From assembly GCF_029675105.1 (NCBI RefSeq), contig NZ_JAQQFV010000007.1, positions 310,001 through 374,000 on the forward strand: a DNA stretch of 64,000 nt. Direction: 5' to 3'. A program made the position numbers and the translations under genes. Source of the stretch: Nocardia anocheti. GTDB lineage: Bacteria > Actinomycetota > Actinomycetes > Mycobacteriales > Mycobacteriaceae. This document shows, one piece after another, positions 25,208-35,030 of this stretch (position 1 is the stretch's first letter; each line of letters starts with the position of its first letter). The notes under the pieces are model-generated. The model searched no databases, had not been told where the DNA came from, and worked only from the letters and a program-made list of their open reading frames with translations.

Positions 25208-26020
25208 TCATCGCTCGGCCAGCAGATCCCGTGTGCGCGCCGCCAGCAGGCGGGCCGCGGCGGGGTCGAAATCGGGTCCGTCGACCGGGATACGGCGTCC
25301 CTCGACGAAGGCGGCCAGCGGTGCACGCGGTGGCGCGTCGAGGACGTCGATGATCGGCCGCGCGGCGCTGGCCACCGGTTTCGCGGTGCGGGCCATCGCG
25401 GCGACCATAGCCCGGGTGGGCGTGTCATAGGCGCCGGTGTGCGCGGTCGCGGTGACACCGGGGTGGACCAGCACATAGCGGGTGTGCCCGTCGCGGTACT
25501 GCTCGGCGAACGAGACGCCGAGCAGGTCGTTGAGCTTGCCGTTGTGTCCCAGCGCGGCGCCGCCGTGGTAGTTCCGGGTCAGTTGGAGGTCGTCGAGCCG
25601 GGCCGCCGACAGGGGTGCGCCGGGTCCGGCGACATTGACGATCACGGGGTCGGCGGCCCGCTCGAGCGCGTCGCGCAGACCGTGGCTGAACAGGTATCGG
25701 CTCAGGTAGAAGTGCGCGAAGGTCGCCTCGAGACCGTCGGCGGTGGTGGTGCGGTGCGAACGGTAGAAGCGCGCGCACAGGACCAGCGCGTCGATGCGCG
25801 GATGTTCGGCGAGGAGTTCGGTGAGAACGGCACGGTTGCGCTCTGTCGAGTCCAGATCGGCGCGCAGGAAGGTGCCTCGCTCGCCCGCGGACGCGCGGAA
25901 CGCCGCGCCCTTGGCCGGGTCGCGACCGATGACCACGACGCGGTCACCGCGCGCGAGGTAGTGGTCGGCGAGGTGGCGGCCGATGCCGTCGGTGCCGCCG
26001 GTGACGACGAGGGTGCGCAT
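25208..26020 (-). CDS. SDR-family protein lacking the catalytic tyrosine
   Basis: A 270-residue Rossmann protein with glycine motif VTGGTDGIG and NVAGPGAP at the active-site strand. Where classical and retinol-dehydrogenase-like SDRs have YxxxK, this reads GHNGK: the Lys remains and the Tyr position is Gly. It may therefore bind NAD(P) without classical reductase activity, or use another acid. ATG 26020 begins 1 bp after the stop of the NTF2-like gene, so it is the last gene of a TetR/NTF2/SDR operon. Function unknown. Confidence 0.82.
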   Translation of the reverse strand: MRTLVVTGGTDGIGRHLADHYLARGDRVVVIGRDPAKGAAFRASAGERGTFLRADLDSTERNRAVLTELLAEHPRIDALVLCARFYRSHRTTTADGLEATFAHFYLSRYLFSHGLRDALERAADPVIVNVAGPGAPLSAARLDDLQLTRNYHGGAALGHNGKLNDLLGVSFAEQYRDGHTRYVLVHPGVTATAHTGAYDTPTRAMVAAMARTAKPVASAARPIIDVLDAPPRAPLAAFVEGRRIPVDGPDFDPAAARLLAARTRDLLAER

Positions 26021-26021
26021 C

Positions 26022-26492
26022 TCAGCGCGGTCCGCGTCCGGTGGCGACGAGTCCCGCGACCGGGCGCACATCGCGATGCGAGATGAGCCATCGGCCCTCG
26101 TACTCGGTGAACTCGTCGCGGACCAGACCGATGGTGGTCCAGTCGGCGGGACGGTGCACGTCCACGCTGGTCGACCAGTGCCACACGGTCGCGTAGGCGG
26201 TGAGCAGCGGGACCCCGTCGGTCCAGTCGATCCAGTTCTGCCCGATCACGTGGGCGACCAGACTGCGCCGCTGCCTCGGCACCCGGCACATGTGCGCGGT
26301 GAACGCGGCGCCGCCGTGGAAACGCTGGACCGGGCCGGGCATGATGCGGTACTCGATGAGGGCGTCAGGGGTGAAGCACTCGGTGAAGCGCTCGTGCTCG
26401 CCGGTGTCGGCGATGCGGAAGAACTCGTGGAAGGTGCGGTAGATCGCCCGCTCGGCGGTGAGCGTGGCGAGCAGATCGGTGGAGGTGGTCAT
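26022..26492 (-). CDS. NTF2/SnoaL-like protein
   Basis: A 156-residue alpha+beta protein of the SnoaL_4/NTF2 type: N-terminal helices with ERAIYRTFHEFFRIADTGEHERFTEC shortened here to its ends, then a curved sheet ending in YEGRWLISHRDVRPV. Such proteins are small-molecule isomerases, dehydratases or ligand binders. The start overlaps the TetR stop (ATGA), so translation is coupled. With the SDR it probably forms a detoxification or catabolic pair controlled by the upstream TetR protein. Substrate unknown. Confidence 0.8.
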   Translation of the reverse strand: MTTSTDLLATLTAERAIYRTFHEFFRIADTGEHERFTECFTPDALIEYRIMPGPVQRFHGGAAFTAHMCRVPRQRRSLVAHVIGQNWIDWTDGVPLLTAYATVWHWSTSVDVHRPADWTTIGLVRDEFTEYEGRWLISHRDVRPVAGLVATGRGPR

Positions 26493-27133
26493 CGGGCCTC
26501 ATCGGTGGTGTCGGGGTAGGCGCGCAGGAAGGTGTCGACCGCGGCGGTGGTCATCGCGCGCAGCTCGGCCGGGGGCACCGGGCGGGTGCCCAGCCGGGAG
26601 CGGCCCTCCAGCGGGCCGGTGATCAGGACCAGGAAGACTTCGGCGGCGCGGGCCGGATCGGTGATCCGTATCCGGCCCGCCAGCGCCAGGCGCGCGAAGC
26701 GGTCGGCCAGGGCCTCGCCGAGCCGGTCGGCGGTGCGGCGGAGCACCTCGTCGATCAGGTCGGGGGACTGGGCGACCTGGCTGTAGGTGAGCCAGCGCAG
26801 CGCGCGGGACCGCTCGTCGCAACAGCCCGCGGCCAGGCGATAGGCCAACTCGGCCAGTGCCTCGGGCAGCGTGGGCTCCGGGGCGCGCAGCCGGTCGACC
26901 AGGGTCAGGTTGGCGGCCAGCACGGCGTCGGCGGCGGCGGTCAGCGCGTGCCGGAACAGCGTCTGCTTGTCGGCGAAGTGGTTGTAGACCGTCGGTTTGG
27001 CGACGGCGGCCACCTCCGCGATCTCCTGCACACACGCCTGGGCGTAGCCGCGACGGGCGAAGACGGTGAAGGCCGCCTCGAGTATCGCCTGCCGTTTGTC
27101 GACGCGTCCGCGCTCGGTCATCGTTGCCGCCAT
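26489..27133 (-). CDS. TetR/AcrR-family autoregulator
   Basis: A 214-residue TetR protein. The helix-turn-helix CVQEIAEVAAVAKPTVYNHF is followed by an all-helical ligand domain of the TetR_C type seen in AcrR-like proteins. The ATG at 27133 is set by a leaderless-type box, TACTGT, ending 6 nt before it; there is no ribosome site. First gene of a three-gene operon (TetR, NTF2-like, SDR). Three half-sites at 27165-27191 overlap the predicted -35 region, so it very likely represses its own operon. Confidence 0.88.
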   Translation of the reverse strand: MAATMTERGRVDKRQAILEAAFTVFARRGYAQACVQEIAEVAAVAKPTVYNHFADKQTLFRHALTAAADAVLAANLTLVDRLRAPEPTLPEALAELAYRLAAGCCDERSRALRWLTYSQVAQSPDLIDEVLRRTADRLGEALADRFARLALAGRIRITDPARAAEVFLVLITGPLEGRSRLGTRPVPPAELRAMTTAAVDTFLRAYPDTTDEAR

Positions 27134-27139
27134 GCCTGC

Positions 27140-27191
27140 ACAGTAGGCCCGTTCCGCACCGAATTGAACCAGTGAGTTCAGAATTCTGAAC
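27140..27191 (-). promoter_or_regulatory. leaderless promoter with triple half-site TetR operator
   Basis: On the plus strand the spacing is TGAAC (27165-27169), 6 bp, GTTCA (27176-27180), 6 bp, TGAAC (27187-27191). Each neighbouring pair is an inverted repeat, and the right pair expands to the perfect 18-bp palindrome AGTTCAGAATTCTGAACT (27175-27192). The minus-strand -10 box TACTGT is at 27145-27140, with TTCAAT 17 nt further upstream inside the operator. Confidence 0.7.
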
Positions 27192-27249
27192 TACTCGGTT
27201 TCGATCACGGTGATCGGACGGTCTCGGCGGAGAATTTCCGGAAACGACA

Positions 27250-27283
27250 GTGGCCGACCGGAACCCGGGTTCCGATCGGCCAC
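27250..27283 (-). terminator. guaB1 terminator hairpin
   Basis: GTGGCCGA/TCGGCCAC (8 bp), one mismatch, then CGGAACC/GGTTCCG (7 bp) with a minimal loop. The stem begins 12 nt after the guaB1 stop at 27296. No T-run. Confidence 0.65.
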
Positions 27284-27295
27284 CACGACAACAGA

Positions 27296-28732
27296 TCACC
27301 AGCCGCTGGGCAGCGGCCTTCCCTCGGCGAACCCGGCAGCGGACTGCACGCCGAGCACCGCGCGCTCGTGGAACTCCGGCAGCGAGCGAGCACCGGCGTA
27401 GGTGCAAGCACTGCGGACACCGGAGGTGATGTGGTCGATGAGGTCCTCCACGCCGGGGCGCTCGGGGTCCAGGCGCATGCGCGAACTGGAGATGCCCTCC
27501 TCGAACAGCGCCTTGCGGGCCCGGTCGAAGCCGCTGTCGGCGGCGGTGCGCGCGGCGACCGCGCGCTTGGAGGCCATGCCGAAGCTCTCCTTGTAGGCAT
27601 TGCCGTCACGGTCGACGCGCAGGTCGCCGGGGGACTCGTAGGTCCCGGCGAACCAGGACCCGATCATCACGTTCGAGGCGCCCGCGGCCAGCGCCAGCGC
27701 GACGTCACGCGGGTGCCGCACGCCACCGTCGGCCCACACGTGCACACCGAGTTCCCGTGCCGCCTCGGCGCATTCGGCCACCGCCGAGAACTGCGGGCGA
27801 CCGACACCGGTCATCATGCGGGTGGTGCACATGGCGCCGGGGCCGACCCCGACCTTGATGATGGTGGCGCCCGCCGCGGCCAGATCGCGGGTGCCCTCGG
27901 CGGAGACCACATTGCCCGCCGCCAGCGGCAGGCCCAGGTCCAGTTCGGCGACGGCGCGCAGGGATTCGAGCATCTTGGTCTGATGGCCGTGCGCGGTGTC
28001 GATGACCAGCACGTCGGCGCCCGCCTCCGCCAGCGCCTTCGCCTTGGCGGCCACATCGCCGTTGATGCCGACGGCGGCGGCGACGCGCAGTTTTCCTTCG
28101 GCGTCGACGGCGGGGGTGTAGATCCCGGCGCGGATGGCGCCGGTGCGGGTCATCACTCCGGCCAGGGTGCCGTCGGGGTGGGTGAGCACGGCCAGCTGGG
28201 CGTGCGCCTCGGCGAGCCGGTCGAAGATCTCGCGCGGTGACAGGTCGACCGGCGCGGAGACGAAATCGGTGGCCGCGACCTCGCGCAGCCGCGCGAACCG
28301 GTCGACATCGGCGCAGGCGGCCTCGGTGACCACCCCGACCGGCTTGCCGTCCTCGACCACCACGACCGCGCCGTGGGCGCGCTTGTGCATCAGCGCCACC
28401 GCGTCGGAGACCGCGCTGTCGGGGTCCAGGGTGACGGGGGTGTCGGCGGTGAGCGAGCGGCTCTTGACGAACGCGATGGTCTCGGCGGCGGCGGGAATGG
28501 GCAGATCCTGCGGCAACACCACGAGGCCACCGCGACGGGCCACGGTCTCGGCCATCCGCTTGCCCGCGACGGCGGTCATGTTCGCGACGACGAGGGGGAT
28601 GGTGGTGCCGGTGCCGTCGACGGTGGCCAGGTCCACGTCGAACCGGGACGCGATGTCGGTCCGGTTCGGGACCAGGAACAGGTCGTCGTAGGTGAGGTCG
28701 TACGGCGGCGGGGGTCCCGGAAGAAAGCGCAC
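27296..28732 (-). CDS. guaB1: GuaB1-family IMP dehydrogenase-related protein (probable GMP reductase)
   Basis: A 478-residue TIM-barrel protein with an inserted CBS pair (about residues 95-210; ALMHKRAHGAVVVVEDG). The catalytic Cys loop GPGAMCTTRMMTGVG places Cys302, and WADGGVRHPRDVALALAAGA binds phosphate. Nearly the whole length matches mycobacterial GuaB1 (Rv1843c), whose orthologue is reported to act as a GMP reductase in purine salvage. The start is GTG 28732; TATCAT lies 7 nt before it, so a near-leaderless mRNA is likely. In M. tuberculosis gnd1 follows towards blaR; here an EamA-type transporter and a helicase take that place. Confidence 0.93.
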   Translation of the reverse strand: MRFLPGPPPPYDLTYDDLFLVPNRTDIASRFDVDLATVDGTGTTIPLVVANMTAVAGKRMAETVARRGGLVVLPQDLPIPAAAETIAFVKSRSLTADTPVTLDPDSAVSDAVALMHKRAHGAVVVVEDGKPVGVVTEAACADVDRFARLREVAATDFVSAPVDLSPREIFDRLAEAHAQLAVLTHPDGTLAGVMTRTGAIRAGIYTPAVDAEGKLRVAAAVGINGDVAAKAKALAEAGADVLVIDTAHGHQTKMLESLRAVAELDLGLPLAAGNVVSAEGTRDLAAAGATIIKVGVGPGAMCTTRMMTGVGRPQFSAVAECAEAARELGVHVWADGGVRHPRDVALALAAGASNVMIGSWFAGTYESPGDLRVDRDGNAYKESFGMASKRAVAARTAADSGFDRARKALFEEGISSSRMRLDPERPGVEDLIDHITSGVRSACTYAGARSLPEFHERAVLGVQSAAGFAEGRPLPSGW

Positions 28733-28800
28733 TCGTTCGATGATAGCTGTGTGAGGCGTGGTGTGTGCGGTGCCGCAGTGACCCGGGCCCGGACCAGCGC

Positions 28801-29658
28801 TCAGGGTGTCGCGGTCGGTGCGGCGGCCTGGGCTCGGCTGAGCACGACCGTGGCCACACACATCACCGCCACGCAGACCGCGATGGCGAGGTGGCCCGCC
28901 CCGTCGGTGCGCAGTCGCTCGTCGAGCGCGGTGAGACCGAGGAAGGCGGCGGCGAGCGGCTCGGCGACGGCGGCGGCCGGGAGCGAGGCGGCCAGCGGTC
29001 CGGCCTGGTAGGCGCGCTGCTGGAGAGAGAACCCGACCAGACCCGCCGAGACCAGCGCCCAGGTCTGCCAGCCGGTGAGCACGCTGCCGGGACCGTCGCC
29101 GAAGAGTGTGACCACGCGGTCGGTGAGCGCGGCGGCCAGCCCGAACAGCGCCCCACCGGCGAGCCCGAGCGACAGGGCCCGCACCGCCCGGTCCCGGACC
29201 AGGAGTCCGGCCAGCGTGGCGACCGCGACGATGCCGAGCAGGACCGCCAGGGGCGCCACCCATGCCCGTAGCGGCGCGCTGTCCTCGCCCGCGGTCGGGT
29301 CGCCGATGATGAGGAACAGCACCAGCGCGATGACCAGCGCCAGTGCCGCACCGGCGGCCCGGCCGGTGATTCGCTGCCGGTTCAGCCGCGCCGCCATCGG
29401 CAACGCGAACACCAGCGAGCACACCAGGATCGGTTGCACCACCAGCACGGCGCCGAAGGCCAGCGCGAGCACCTGCATGCCGTATCCGCCGGTGTCCCCG
29501 ACGATCGCCGCCCACCAGCGCGGGTTGCGCAGCAGCGAGCGCAGCAGCCCGGCGCCCTGCGGGACCGCGGCGGCTGCCTGATGCTGCGCCACCGAGGACA
29601 CCGCGAACAGCAGCGCGGCGAGCAACGCGCACACGATCGTGGCGATCTCACGGTTCAC
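28801..29658 (-). CDS. DMT/EamA-type multi-span transporter
   Basis: A 285-residue membrane protein with about nine to ten hydrophobic segments and two related halves, as in the drug/metabolite transporter superfamily (DMT family proteins of Nocardia and Mycobacterium). It has the short charged N-terminus VNREIATIVCALLAALLF, and the Pro/Ala-rich loop ASLPAAAVAEPLAA is typical. GTG 29658 is the first plausible start, 6 nt after GACACT. The substrate cannot be inferred. It lies 68 bp upstream of guaB1 on the same strand. Confidence 0.8.
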   Translation of the reverse strand: MNREIATIVCALLAALLFAVSSVAQHQAAAAVPQGAGLLRSLLRNPRWWAAIVGDTGGYGMQVLALAFGAVLVVQPILVCSLVFALPMAARLNRQRITGRAAGAALALVIALVLFLIIGDPTAGEDSAPLRAWVAPLAVLLGIVAVATLAGLLVRDRAVRALSLGLAGGALFGLAAALTDRVVTLFGDGPGSVLTGWQTWALVSAGLVGFSLQQRAYQAGPLAASLPAAAVAEPLAAAFLGLTALDERLRTDGAGHLAIAVCVAVMCVATVVLSRAQAAAPTATP

Positions 29659-29860
29659 CCGCCCAGTGTCACCGACCGATCCCGCGCGAACCGGCACCGC
29701 ACGTGGGCGAGTCGGGGGCGGCCCCTCGATCGCCGGGCGCGCCGGTGGCGTGACGTCGCTCCGAACGGTTCGCGTCGGATGAGCGGGCGGGTGTCGGTGG
29801 CGCACCGCCGGTGGCGACGCGGCCGTCACGCCGTGCCGGAGAGTTCGTTCTCCGGACACG

Positions 29861-29892
29861 ACCGTGGCCGAACCGTAATCGGTTCGGCCACG
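29861..29892 (-). terminator. helicase terminator hairpin
   Basis: CCGTGGCCGAACCG (29861-29874) and CGGTTCGGCCACGG (29879-29892) form a perfect 14-bp stem around TAAT. It starts 18 nt after the DEAD-box helicase stop (29911). A smaller CCGGAG/CTCCGG stem follows. Confidence 0.7.
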
Positions 29893-29910
29893 GGGTGATT
29901 CAGTGTGTAC

Positions 29911-31401
29911 TCAGTTTGCCGTGCGGTTGCGGCGGGGTGCCGCACCGGCCGGACGCGCGGCCCGACGACGCGAATTCGTCGGCGTGTCGCCGCTGCGGGC
30001 GTGTCCTCCGGTGCCCGCGGGCTTGCGGGTGCGGGCCTCACCGGCCGGACGTTCCCGGCGCGGCGCACCGCCGCCCCGGCTGTGGCCCTGACCCGCCTCG
30101 GCCGCCGCGCCGCCACCGGACCGTCCACGACGGGAACGCCCGCCGCCGGACTTCGGCGCGGTGCCCGACCCGGCCGCGGGGGCCTGGGCGGGCGCGGCCG
30201 GGGCCGCGAGGGCGATACCGCTGGGCTTGCGCGCGCCGGTGATCTCGATCAGCTTGCGGTCACCGGAGCGGACCTCGACACCGTCGGTCCGCACGCCCGC
30301 CTTGCGAGTCATCGCGGCGACGTCCTTGCGCTCCTCGTCGGTGACCAGCGTGACGACCACGCCGTCCTCCCCGGCGCGGGCGGTGCGCCCGGCGCGGTGC
30401 AGGTAGGCCTTGTGCTCGGCGGGCGGGTCGAAGTGCACGACCAGCGAGACGCCGTCGATGTGGATGCCGCGCGCGGCGACATCGGTGGTGACCAGCACCG
30501 GCACCGAACCGTCGGCGAAGGCCGCCAGCGTGCGGGTGCGGTTGTTCTGGGCCTTGCCGCCGTGCAGCGAGCCCGCCGCCACCCCGGCCCCGCGCAGCTG
30601 CTTGGCCAGCCGGTCGGCGCCGTGCTTGGTGCGCACGAACATGATGGTCAGACCCTCGCGGGCGGCGATCTCGGTGGCGACCGCGCGCTTGACGTTCTTG
30701 TCGCGCACGTAGAGCAGGTGATGCGACATGGTGCTCACCGACGCCTCCGGCGGCGCGGTGGAGTGGGTGACCGGCTGGTGCATGTAGCGCTTGACCAGCT
30801 TGTCGACGTCACCGTCGAGCGTGGCCGAGAACAGCAGGCGCTGACCGTCTTTCGGAGTGCGGTCGAGCAGGCGGGTGACCTGGGGCAGGAAGCCCATGTC
30901 GGCCATGTGGTCGGCCTCGTCGAGCGCGGTGATCGTCACGTCGGACAGATCGGCGGCGCGCTGCTTGATCAGGTCGTCGAGGCGGCCGGGGGTGGCGATG
31001 AGCAGGTCGACGCCGCGCGCGAGCCGGTCGGCCTGGCGCTTGATCGGCGCCCCGCCGACGACGGAGGCGACGCGCAGGCCCAGCGAGAGCGCGGCCTCGT
31101 CGAGGGCGCGCTCGATCTGGGTCGCGAGTTCGCGGGTGGGGACCAGCACCAGCCCGCGCGGGCGGCCCGGCTTGGCCGAGGCGCCGGTGAGACGGGTGAG
31201 CATCGGCAGGCCGAAGGCGAGGGTCTTACCCGAGCCGGTCGGGCCGCGGCCGAGCACGTCACGCCCGGCGAGCGCGTCACCGATGGTGGCGGCCTGGATG
31301 GGGAAGGGCTTCTCGATGCCCGCGTTGCGCAGGGTCTGCACCAGGGCTACCGGCAGACCGAGGTCGGCGAACGTGGGTTCGGGACGCGTGGAAGTAGACA
31401 A
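29911..31401 (-). CDS. DEAD-box ATP-dependent RNA helicase (RhlE-like)
   Basis: A 496-residue RNA helicase. N-terminal Q motif FADLGL...FPIQ, Walker A GPTGSGKT, PTRELATQ, the DEAD box in TALDEADHMADMG, SAT, then VLVTTDVAARGIHIDGV and HRAGRTARAG in domain 2. The last 110 residues are an Arg/Gly/Ala-rich basic tail suited to RNA binding. The start is TTG 31401, set by GAAAGG 5 nt before it; the frame is open upstream but without helicase sequence. It probably unwinds structured or ribosomal RNA, especially in the cold. Confidence 0.9.
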   Translation of the reverse strand: MSTSTRPEPTFADLGLPVALVQTLRNAGIEKPFPIQAATIGDALAGRDVLGRGPTGSGKTLAFGLPMLTRLTGASAKPGRPRGLVLVPTRELATQIERALDEAALSLGLRVASVVGGAPIKRQADRLARGVDLLIATPGRLDDLIKQRAADLSDVTITALDEADHMADMGFLPQVTRLLDRTPKDGQRLLFSATLDGDVDKLVKRYMHQPVTHSTAPPEASVSTMSHHLLYVRDKNVKRAVATEIAAREGLTIMFVRTKHGADRLAKQLRGAGVAAGSLHGGKAQNNRTRTLAAFADGSVPVLVTTDVAARGIHIDGVSLVVHFDPPAEHKAYLHRAGRTARAGEDGVVVTLVTDEERKDVAAMTRKAGVRTDGVEVRSGDRKLIEITGARKPSGIALAAPAAPAQAPAAGSGTAPKSGGGRSRRGRSGGGAAAEAGQGHSRGGGAPRRERPAGEARTRKPAGTGGHARSGDTPTNSRRRAARPAGAAPRRNRTAN

Positions 31402-31646
31402 AATGGCCTTTCGTTGGGCTGCGAATCGCGCTGGAAGAGGTCCGGCGCCGATTGACCCGGATACGCGGACGGCGTGCACGGGGTGCGGCCCAGCAGGAAG
31501 GACCGATCCCCCACGATAGGCGTGTTCTGCCACGGTTGGGTAAACACGCTGGTCAGCCGAGCGATTGTGGCAACGGTCGAGGGGGTGGCGCGAGCGGGCG
31601 GCGCGACTCGCGCGCGGTGGACCGTGTGCGGCCGAGGATCGCCCGG

Positions 31647-32585
31647 TCAGCCCCGGAACAGGCGGTTGAGTTCCTGAAGCCAGGGCACGGCCACGGCCAG
31701 GGTCGGCACCACCAGAATGGCGATCGAACCGAGGTAGGCGGCCGTGGCGACTCTCACGTCCCCGGTGACACCGGCGAGGCGCTGGATGCGGATCAGGGTG
31801 GTCGGGCCACCCGCCGCGAGCGCGCCCTGCGGTGCCGTCGACTTCGCGCAGGCCACCAGCGCGCGGGCCAGCGGCTTGGGCCCGGTGACCTTCACCGCCG
31901 AATCGTCGGCCAGCAGTTCGATCAGCAGCTTGACCTGGCCGAGCGCGGCCTTGCTGCGCACCACCCGCGGGAACGCCTCGTGCACCGCCGTGAACGCCTC
32001 GAGCACCAGATCGTGCCGGGCGCGCAGATGGGAACGCTCGTGGCTGACGATGGCGGTGACCTCGGCGTCGTCGAGATTGGTGAGCGTGCCCTCGCTGAGC
32101 ACCACCCGCTGACGCAGGCCGGGCAGACAGTAGGCGATGGGTTCGGTGGCGGCCAGTACACGGATGTCGGCGGCGCGGCGCACGGGTCCGCTCTGGTCGA
32201 GCAGGTCGACCAGCATGCGGTGTCTGGAGCGGCGGCGGCGGGTGTGCACGCCGACGCGCACGATCGAGAACATCAGCCGCGCGCCGACCACCAGGGTCAG
32301 CGCGAAGACGAAGACGTACACCGTCCACAGCGGCAGACCGAGCGCGTCGATCTCGCGGGTGGGGGAGGTGGTCGGCCTACCGTCGGGGCCGGGGACGAGC
32401 AGCAGGCTGGCGATGGCCAGCCCCGATCCGAAGGCGCTGAGCACGGCGGCCAACGCGATGGCCTGCCACAACACCAGCGCCGCGCGCGGTGTGCGGTGCA
32501 CCCAGGTCGCGCGACTGAGCAGTGCCGGTACCGGCCCGGCGAGAAGCAAGGCGAGTACGGCGAAGACTGCCGCGGTTGCGTTCAT
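31647..32585 (-). CDS. BlaR1/M56-type membrane metallopeptidase
   Basis: A 312-residue membrane protease. About three membrane segments precede a cytosolic zinc domain with HExxH-like SHERSHLRARHD (His-Glu-Arg-Ser-His) and a downstream Glu. A C-terminal membrane segment follows. There is no extracellular penicillin-binding sensor, so it is the short mycobacterial type (Rv1845c-like). It cleaves or inactivates BlaI on signal. It sits 65 bp downstream of blaI on the same strand, as a blaI-blaR unit. Confidence 0.88.
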   Translation of the reverse strand: MNATAAVFAVLALLLAGPVPALLSRATWVHRTPRAALVLWQAIALAAVLSAFGSGLAIASLLLVPGPDGRPTTSPTREIDALGLPLWTVYVFVFALTLVVGARLMFSIVRVGVHTRRRRSRHRMLVDLLDQSGPVRRAADIRVLAATEPIAYCLPGLRQRVVLSEGTLTNLDDAEVTAIVSHERSHLRARHDLVLEAFTAVHEAFPRVVRSKAALGQVKLLIELLADDSAVKVTGPKPLARALVACAKSTAPQGALAAGGPTTLIRIQRLAGVTGDVRVATAAYLGSIAILVVPTLAVAVPWLQELNRLFRG

Positions 32586-32650
32586 CGACTCTGCTCACTG
32601 CTGTAGTGGGGCCAGGGGCGCTCACGTCGTTGTGAGAGCCGCCAGGGAGT

Positions 32651-33031
32651 CTAACTGCTCTTGTCGTCGGATTCGAGCTTGGCGAGGGCCTCGCGCAGCG
32701 CATCGGCCTCGTCCTTGCCCACCTGTTCGACGAAATGCACCAGCGCCGCGGCGCGGCTGCCCGCGGCGTCGGCCTGCTGCAACGCGTCCACCATCAGGCT
32801 CGCGACCAGTTCGTCGCGGCTGTGCACGGGTGCGTATCGATGCGCGCGATCGTCGCGTCGCTGCACCACCAGATCCTTCTTCGCCAGACGCTGCAGCACT
32901 GTCATCACTGTCGTGTACGCGAGCTCACGCCGCGCGGCCAGTGCTTCGTGGACCTGCCGCACAGTCTGCGGTTCGTCGGCCGACCACAACTGGTCCATGA
33001 CCGCTTTTTCGAGTTCGCCGAGTCCTGCCAT
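32651..33031 (-). CDS. blaI: BlaI/MecI/CopY-family repressor
   Basis: A 126-residue winged-helix repressor (LGELEKAVMDQLWSADEPQ, then VHEALAARRELAYTTVMTVL, the recognition region), with a C-terminal dimer helix region. It blocks its own operon and often cell-wall and respiratory genes until the M56 protease acts. It is leaderless: TAAAAT ends 6 nt before the ATG. A BlaI-like operator TACTACA-GAT-TGTCGTA lies 35 nt upstream (33066-33082). Confidence 0.9.
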   Translation of the reverse strand: MAGLGELEKAVMDQLWSADEPQTVRQVHEALAARRELAYTTVMTVLQRLAKKDLVVQRRDDRAHRYAPVHSRDELVASLMVDALQQADAAGSRAAALVHFVEQVGKDEADALREALAKLESDDKSS

Positions 33032-33037
33032 CCCCTG

Positions 33038-33082
33038 ATTTTACGGACTCAACGACAAAGATGCGTACTACAGATTGTCGTA
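33038..33082 (-). promoter_or_regulatory. blaI leaderless promoter and BlaI operator
   Basis: The minus-strand -10 box TAAAAT (33043-33038) is 6 nt before the blaI ATG. The near-palindrome TACTACA (33066-33072), GAT, TGTCGTA (33076-33082) matches the TACTACA/TGTAGTA half-sites known for BlaI/MecI, with one base changed. Confidence 0.65.
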
Positions 33083-33102
33083 ACGGGGGGTTTGCTGGTG
33101 TG

Positions 33103-33923
<821 letters not shown>

Positions 33924-33927
<4 letters not shown>

Positions 33928-35030
33928 GCGACGGTGGCCTTCCGGTTCATGCGGACGAGCAGGTAGAGCAGGAACGGTCCGCCGAGCGCGGCCGTGACGA
34001 TGCCGACCGGCAGGTCGACGGGCAGCAGCGCTCGGGCGATGATATCGGCTCCGGTGACCAGCGCGGCCCCGGTCAGCGCGGACGCGATCAGCGGCTCGCC
34101 GGGGGTGCGCAGCAGCATCCGGGCGATCTGCGGCGCGGCCAGGGCGACGAAGCCGACCGGCCCGACCACCGCCGTCGCGACCGAGGCCGCCACCACCGAG
34201 GCGCCGATCAGCAGTGCCTGCTGCGACTGGATCCGCACGCCGAGCACGCGGGTGGAGTCCTCGCCCAGGCGCAGCGCGGCCAGGGTCCGCGCCGAGCCGA
34301 TCGCCACCACCGCCACCACGGCCAGCGCCACGGCGGCGGGCACGAGACGGGTGGTGTCGGTCGAGTTCAGTGAGCCGTTGAGCCACAGCTGGGCGCGGGC
34401 GGCGTCGGTGAGGGTGGCGCGGGCGAGCTGCCAGGTGATCACCGACATGAGCACGGTGTTCACACCGATGCCGATCAGCACCAACCGGAAGCCGGTGATC
34501 CCGCGTTCCCCCGCGCCGCCGCGGCCCCACGCCAGGACGTAGATGAGCGCCGCGGTGAGCAGTCCGCCCGCCAAGGCGGCCAGCGGCCCGCCGACGGTGG
34601 CCAGCAGCCCTGTGGTCGCGCCGCCGGTGCCGACCATCACCGCGACCGCCCCGACGCTGGCCCCGGCGGTGATTCCCAGCACATCGGGACCAGCCAGCGG
34701 GTTGTGCAGGATCGACTGCATGATCGCGCCCGACAGGCCCAGCGCCGCCCCGATCACCACCGCGGTGAGCGCGCGCGGCAGCCGCGAGTCGAGCACGATG
34801 AACCGCTGCGACCGGCTGCCCCCGCCGCCGAGCACATCGAGCACCCGGCCCAGCGGGATGTTGGTGTCGCCGACGGCGATATCGGTGCAGAACAGCACGA
34901 ATACCAGCACCGCGAGCGCGAGCACGGCGGCCAGCAGCACCGGGCGCAGCACGAACGAGAAGGGTCCGAACCGCACGGCGGGACGGACTTTGCGCAGGTC
35001 GACGGACTTGTCGGTGGTCGTCGTGCTCAC
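33924..35030 (-). CDS. FecCD-family siderophore permease
   Basis: A 368-residue inner-membrane permease with about nine to ten spans. FecCD hallmarks are RLPRALTAVVIGAALGLSGAIMQ shortened here to RLPRALTAVV...GLSGAIMQ, then NPLAGPDVLGITAGAS and the late GPVGFVALAAPQIARML. It pairs with the next permease as a heterodimer and is energised by the FecE-like ATPase. The start overlaps the stop of the upstream permease, and its stop overlaps the ATPase start. Confidence 0.92.
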
